Positions 16,009 through 18,430 of a stretch of DNA of 18,430 nt are shown one piece after another. How positions within the stretch are numbered: position 1 is the first letter of the stretch; the number at the start of each line of letters is the position of its first letter. The notes beneath the pieces were generated by a model. That model saw only the letters and a program-made list of their open reading frames with translations. It searched no databases and was not told the DNA's origin. Made by a program: the position numbers and the translations under genes. Origin of the DNA: Pseudomonadota bacterium (GTDB lineage: Bacteria > SAR324 > XYD2-FULL-50-16 > JAHJRI01); the NCBI GenBank assembly GCA_022360105.1, contig JAKSDL010000576.1:1-18430 (forward strand). The letters run 5' to 3'.

Positions 16009-16142
16009 ATTGAACACAGCCCGTTACGGTAAGGTTTGATAAGATAAAAGGATTAATATATCATCAGATTTAAGTGAAAAGAAGAGAACCGATTTCCGGA
16101 AGGCGCTACAATTAATCAAACTTTTAAAACAAAGGACTCCCT

Positions 16143-17504
16143 ATGAAAAGCATAAATCCGGCAAATGGTGAACTGATAAAGGAATACCAGGAATATTCAC
16201 CCGAAGAAGTAAAACGAATTATTGACGATGTCCACGAAGAATGGCTTGCCTGGAAGACAACGTCTTTTGAAGAACGAGCTGCACTCATGCACAAGGCCTC
16301 GGATATTCTGCTGGCAGAAAGAGATGAATGTGCTTCTATCATTACCGCAGAAATGGGAAAAGTGATCAATGAATCACGGGCTGAAGTTGAAAAATCTGCT
16401 TTGGGCTGCAGGTTCTACGCTGATAATGCTGAACGTATTTTAAAGGACGAAGTAATACAGACCGATTTTTCCAAAAGTTTTGTCAGTTTTCATCCCATTG
16501 GACCCGTATTAGTAGTCATGCCGTGGAATTTCCCATTTTGGCAGGTGTTCCGATTCATAGCTCCCGGTTTAATGGCTGGCAACGCGGGTGTGCTAAAACA
16601 TGCCTCCAATGTGATGGGGTGTGCTCTTAAAATCGAGGAAATTCTGATTAAGGCAGGATTCCCTAAGAATCTTTTCCGAACGCTTTTGATCGGATCAGGA
16701 CAAGTAGCAGAGGTTATTGAGAATCCCAAAATCAAAGCTGTGACCCTGACAGGTAGTGAACCGGCGGGAAGCAAGGTGGCGGAGCGAGCTGGTAAAGAAT
16801 TAAAAAAGACTGTTCTCGAACTTGGCGGTTCAGACCCATATGTGGTTTTGGACGATGCAGACCTGGAGCAGTGTGCCAAGACAGCAGCCATATCCAGAAA
16901 CTTAAATTGCGGTCAGGTTTGCATCGCGGCCAAGCGTTTTATTATTGTGGAATCAGTGGCGGAAAAGTTTCAGGAGTTGCAGAAAAAAGCGACTGAAGAT
17001 CTGGTTGTTGGTGATCCGGCAGATGAGTCAACCCAGTTGGCACCCATGTCCCGACCTGATTTGATGGATGAACTTCATGAGCAGGTTGAAAAGAGTATAT
17101 CCATGGGGGCTAAGGTCCTGACGGGCGGTAAGAAACTGGACAGACCCGGTAATTACTACGCTCCAACAATTTTGGCTGATGTTAAAAAAGGCATGCCGGC
17201 TTATGAAGAGGAAACATTTGGTCCCGTGGCAGCTAATATCATCGTCAAAGACGAAGAGGAAGCTATCGCTGTCGCAAATGATACGCCGTTTGGATTAGGT
17301 GCCAGCGTATGGACTCGTGATCTGAAAAAAGGTGAGCGGGTGGCCAGGGAAATTGATTCGGGAATGGTATTTGTGAATCACATGACAGCATCTACTCCTG
17401 CCATGCCTTTTGGCGGCACAAAACGTTCCGGATATGGGCGCGAACTCTCTGATTATGGTATCAAGGAGTTTGTAAATATCAAAAGCATCTGCATTCAAGA
17501 TTAA
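16143..17504 (+). CDS. NAD(P)-dependent succinate-semialdehyde-type dehydrogenase
   Basis: This 453-residue aldehyde dehydrogenase resembles the Sad/YneI group that oxidises succinate semialdehyde to succinate. Active-site residues are present: N129 in MPWNFPFWQVFRF, E226 in LELGGSDPYVV and catalytic C260 in NCGQVCIAAKRF. The nucleotide-fold segment LTGSEPAGSKVAERAGKELK (202-221) and C-terminal PFGGTKRSGYGRE are intact. The length matches this shorter group. The substrate could also be another small semialdehyde. AAAGGA lies 6 nt before the start. The zinc peptidase gene begins 11 nt after its stop, so the two are likely cotranscribed. No GABA transaminase or permease is next to it. Confidence 0.9.
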   Translation: MKSINPANGELIKEYQEYSPEEVKRIIDDVHEEWLAWKTTSFEERAALMHKASDILLAERDECASIITAEMGKVINESRAEVEKSALGCRFYADNAERILKDEVIQTDFSKSFVSFHPIGPVLVVMPWNFPFWQVFRFIAPGLMAGNAGVLKHASNVMGCALKIEEILIKAGFPKNLFRTLLIGSGQVAEVIENPKIKAVTLTGSEPAGSKVAERAGKELKKTVLELGGSDPYVVLDDADLEQCAKTAAISRNLNCGQVCIAAKRFIIVESVAEKFQELQKKATEDLVVGDPADESTQLAPMSRPDLMDELHEQVEKSISMGAKVLTGGKKLDRPGNYYAPTILADVKKGMPAYEEETFGPVAANIIVKDEEEAIAVANDTPFGLGASVWTRDLKKGERVAREIDSGMVFVNHMTASTPAMPFGGTKRSGYGRELSDYGIKEFVNIKSICIQD

Positions 17505-17515
17505 TGATCCAATAA

Positions 17516-18199
17516 ATGACTTGGATTTTGGGTATTGCCATCATTGTGGGCCTGGTATTTTTACCGCAATGGTGGGTAAGACATGTATTTACGAGTTACC
17601 AGGTTGAAAGGGATGATTTCCCCGGTACCGGCGGACAACTGGCGGAGCATGTCATCAACACCCTGGGTATAAAACAGGCGACGGTTCAGATCACAGAAGC
17701 GGAAAATCATTTTGACCCCAGCTCAAAAACCGTCGCTCTTACCCTACCTTTTTATCAAGGCAAATCTCTTACTGCTATTGCTGCTGCGGCTCATGAGGTT
17801 GGACATCTAATACAATTGGAAGAAGGTAACTTCTGGTTGAAGTTAAGAATACAATTGTCTGGAGTGACGCAAAAGCTGGAGAAAATAGGGATGATGGCTT
17901 TGTTTCTGATGCCTTTTGCGGGTCTGTTAACTCGCTCTCCTCTCGTCATTCTCATTCTAACGGGTCTGGGTGTATCAGGCATGATTATGAATGTGATAGT
18001 TCATCTGGTAACCCTGCCGATGGAATTGGATGCCAGTTTTGGCAAAGCCTTGCCTTTGTTAAAAGCAGGGCAATTTATCGATGAAGAGGACGAACCGAAA
18101 ATTAGAAAGATATTGTGGGCTGCCGCTTTAACCTACCTCGCTTCGGCCCTTGCTACCCTGTTGAATTTAGCACGATGGATGAGGGTGTTGAGAAGATAA
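17516..18199 (+). CDS. Membrane zinc metallopeptidase (YugP-like)
   Basis: This 227-residue membrane protein belongs to the putative neutral zinc metallopeptidase family (Zn_peptidase_2, YugP-like). An N-terminal hydrophobic helix (residues 2-20) is followed by a domain with HFDPSSKTVALT and the zinc motif AAHEVGHLIQ (H93, E94, H97). E170 in TLPMELDAS is the likely third metal ligand. Hydrophobic segments lie at about 123-160 and near 197-218. The active site probably faces the cytoplasm or membrane surface, but the substrate is unknown. It starts 11 nt after the aldehyde dehydrogenase stop and has no Shine-Dalgarno, so translation may depend on coupling. No terminator is visible after it. 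Confidence 0.87.
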   Translation: MTWILGIAIIVGLVFLPQWWVRHVFTSYQVERDDFPGTGGQLAEHVINTLGIKQATVQITEAENHFDPSSKTVALTLPFYQGKSLTAIAAAAHEVGHLIQLEEGNFWLKLRIQLSGVTQKLEKIGMMALFLMPFAGLLTRSPLVILILTGLGVSGMIMNVIVHLVTLPMELDASFGKALPLLKAGQFIDEEDEPKIRKILWAAALTYLASALATLLNLARWMRVLRR

Positions 18200-18373
18200 C
18201 CACACCTTATGGCTGTCAATGCGAATACAAATCATGACCTAACCGGTTTATCTTGTTGAGAAGTGAATCGCTCATCTGTCAGCTCCAATAATTGGTTAAG
18301 TAAAATCAGGTTATGAGGCCTGAAATCTGTTCAAGTTGATCCTCTATATTTTTAACTGAAAGTCAATCAATCT

Positions 18374-18391
18374 TCACAAAGCCCTTTGTGA
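18374..18391. promoter_or_regulatory. Perfect 18-bp palindrome at the right end
   Basis: TCACAAAG (18374-18381) and CTTTGTGA (18384-18391) are exact inverted repeats around CC. The 2-nt centre suits a dimeric DNA-binding protein and resembles an operator. The gene it might control would lie beyond the window edge. The rest of 18200-18430 shows nothing I can name. Confidence 0.4.
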
Positions 18392-18430
18392 GATAACTCG
18401 CAGGTTTTTATTCATTAAGACAAAGCTTGA

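Noticed and set aside
16490..16891. 133-codon open frame antisense to the aldehyde dehydrogenase gene
   Set aside because: It overlaps the catalytic region of a well-supported gene and shows no independent ribosome site or domain.
18216..18275. 19-codon minus-strand frame (MSDSLLNKINRLGHDLYSH) with GGAG 7 nt upstream
   Set aside because: The ribosome site is good but the frame is too short to separate from chance, and nothing else supports it.

Overview
The window looks like a chromosomal stretch from a moderately AT-rich Gram-negative bacterium. It encodes a divergent MurJ, a lipoprotein and a 7TM receptor with an exported sensor, which imply an inner membrane, a periplasm and an outer leaflet. 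A ferredoxin-dependent 2-oxoacid oxidoreductase operon points to anaerobic or low-potential metabolism. The MurJ variant and the receiver-first hybrid kinase recall, from memory only, Desulfobacterota or other 'deltaproteobacterial' lineages. That placement is inference. No rRNA, tRNA, CRISPR array, insertion sequence or phage gene was found.

Layout. Positions 1-439 (minus strand) hold the start of a kor-type operon: a two-cluster ferredoxin subunit and the first 62 codons of the alpha subunit, which overlap by 8 nt. A 500-bp divergent spacer follows, with a good extended -10 promoter. Positions 940-6233 (plus strand) hold a YihY/BrkB membrane protein with a winged-helix-like tail, a receiver-first hybrid histidine kinase, MurJ, and a single-domain response regulator. 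Positions 6312-7279 hold a long imperfect palindrome overlapping the stop codon of a minus-strand zinc-dependent phospholipase C-like gene. Positions 7677-11383 hold a UMF1/Atg22-type MFS transporter, a spacer with two perfect hairpins, and a 7TMR-DISM receptor fused to an HD-GYP c-di-GMP phosphodiesterase. Positions 11492-14852 hold two CoA-activating enzymes: an ADP-forming acyl-CoA synthetase alpha-type protein and an AMP-forming FadD-like ligase. A promoter and an attenuator-like hairpin lie between them, and a strong terminator follows. Positions 15118-18199 hold a DUF6279-type lipoprotein, a succinate-semialdehyde-type aldehyde dehydrogenase and a membrane zinc peptidase.

How the genes fit together. 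Most genes are separated by 100-500 bp, so many are probably transcribed alone. Three themes are visible: carboxylic acid and CoA metabolism (kor, both CoA ligases, the aldehyde dehydrogenase), signalling (hybrid kinase, receiver, HD-GYP receptor), and envelope functions (YihY, MurJ, lipoprotein, zinc peptidase). The most unusual items are the palindrome at 6312-6427, which partly resembles an integron attC site, the structured leader before the FadD-like gene, the paired hairpins at 8983-9083, and a MurJ that lacks the usual arginine pair. I did not find a clearly new multi-gene system.
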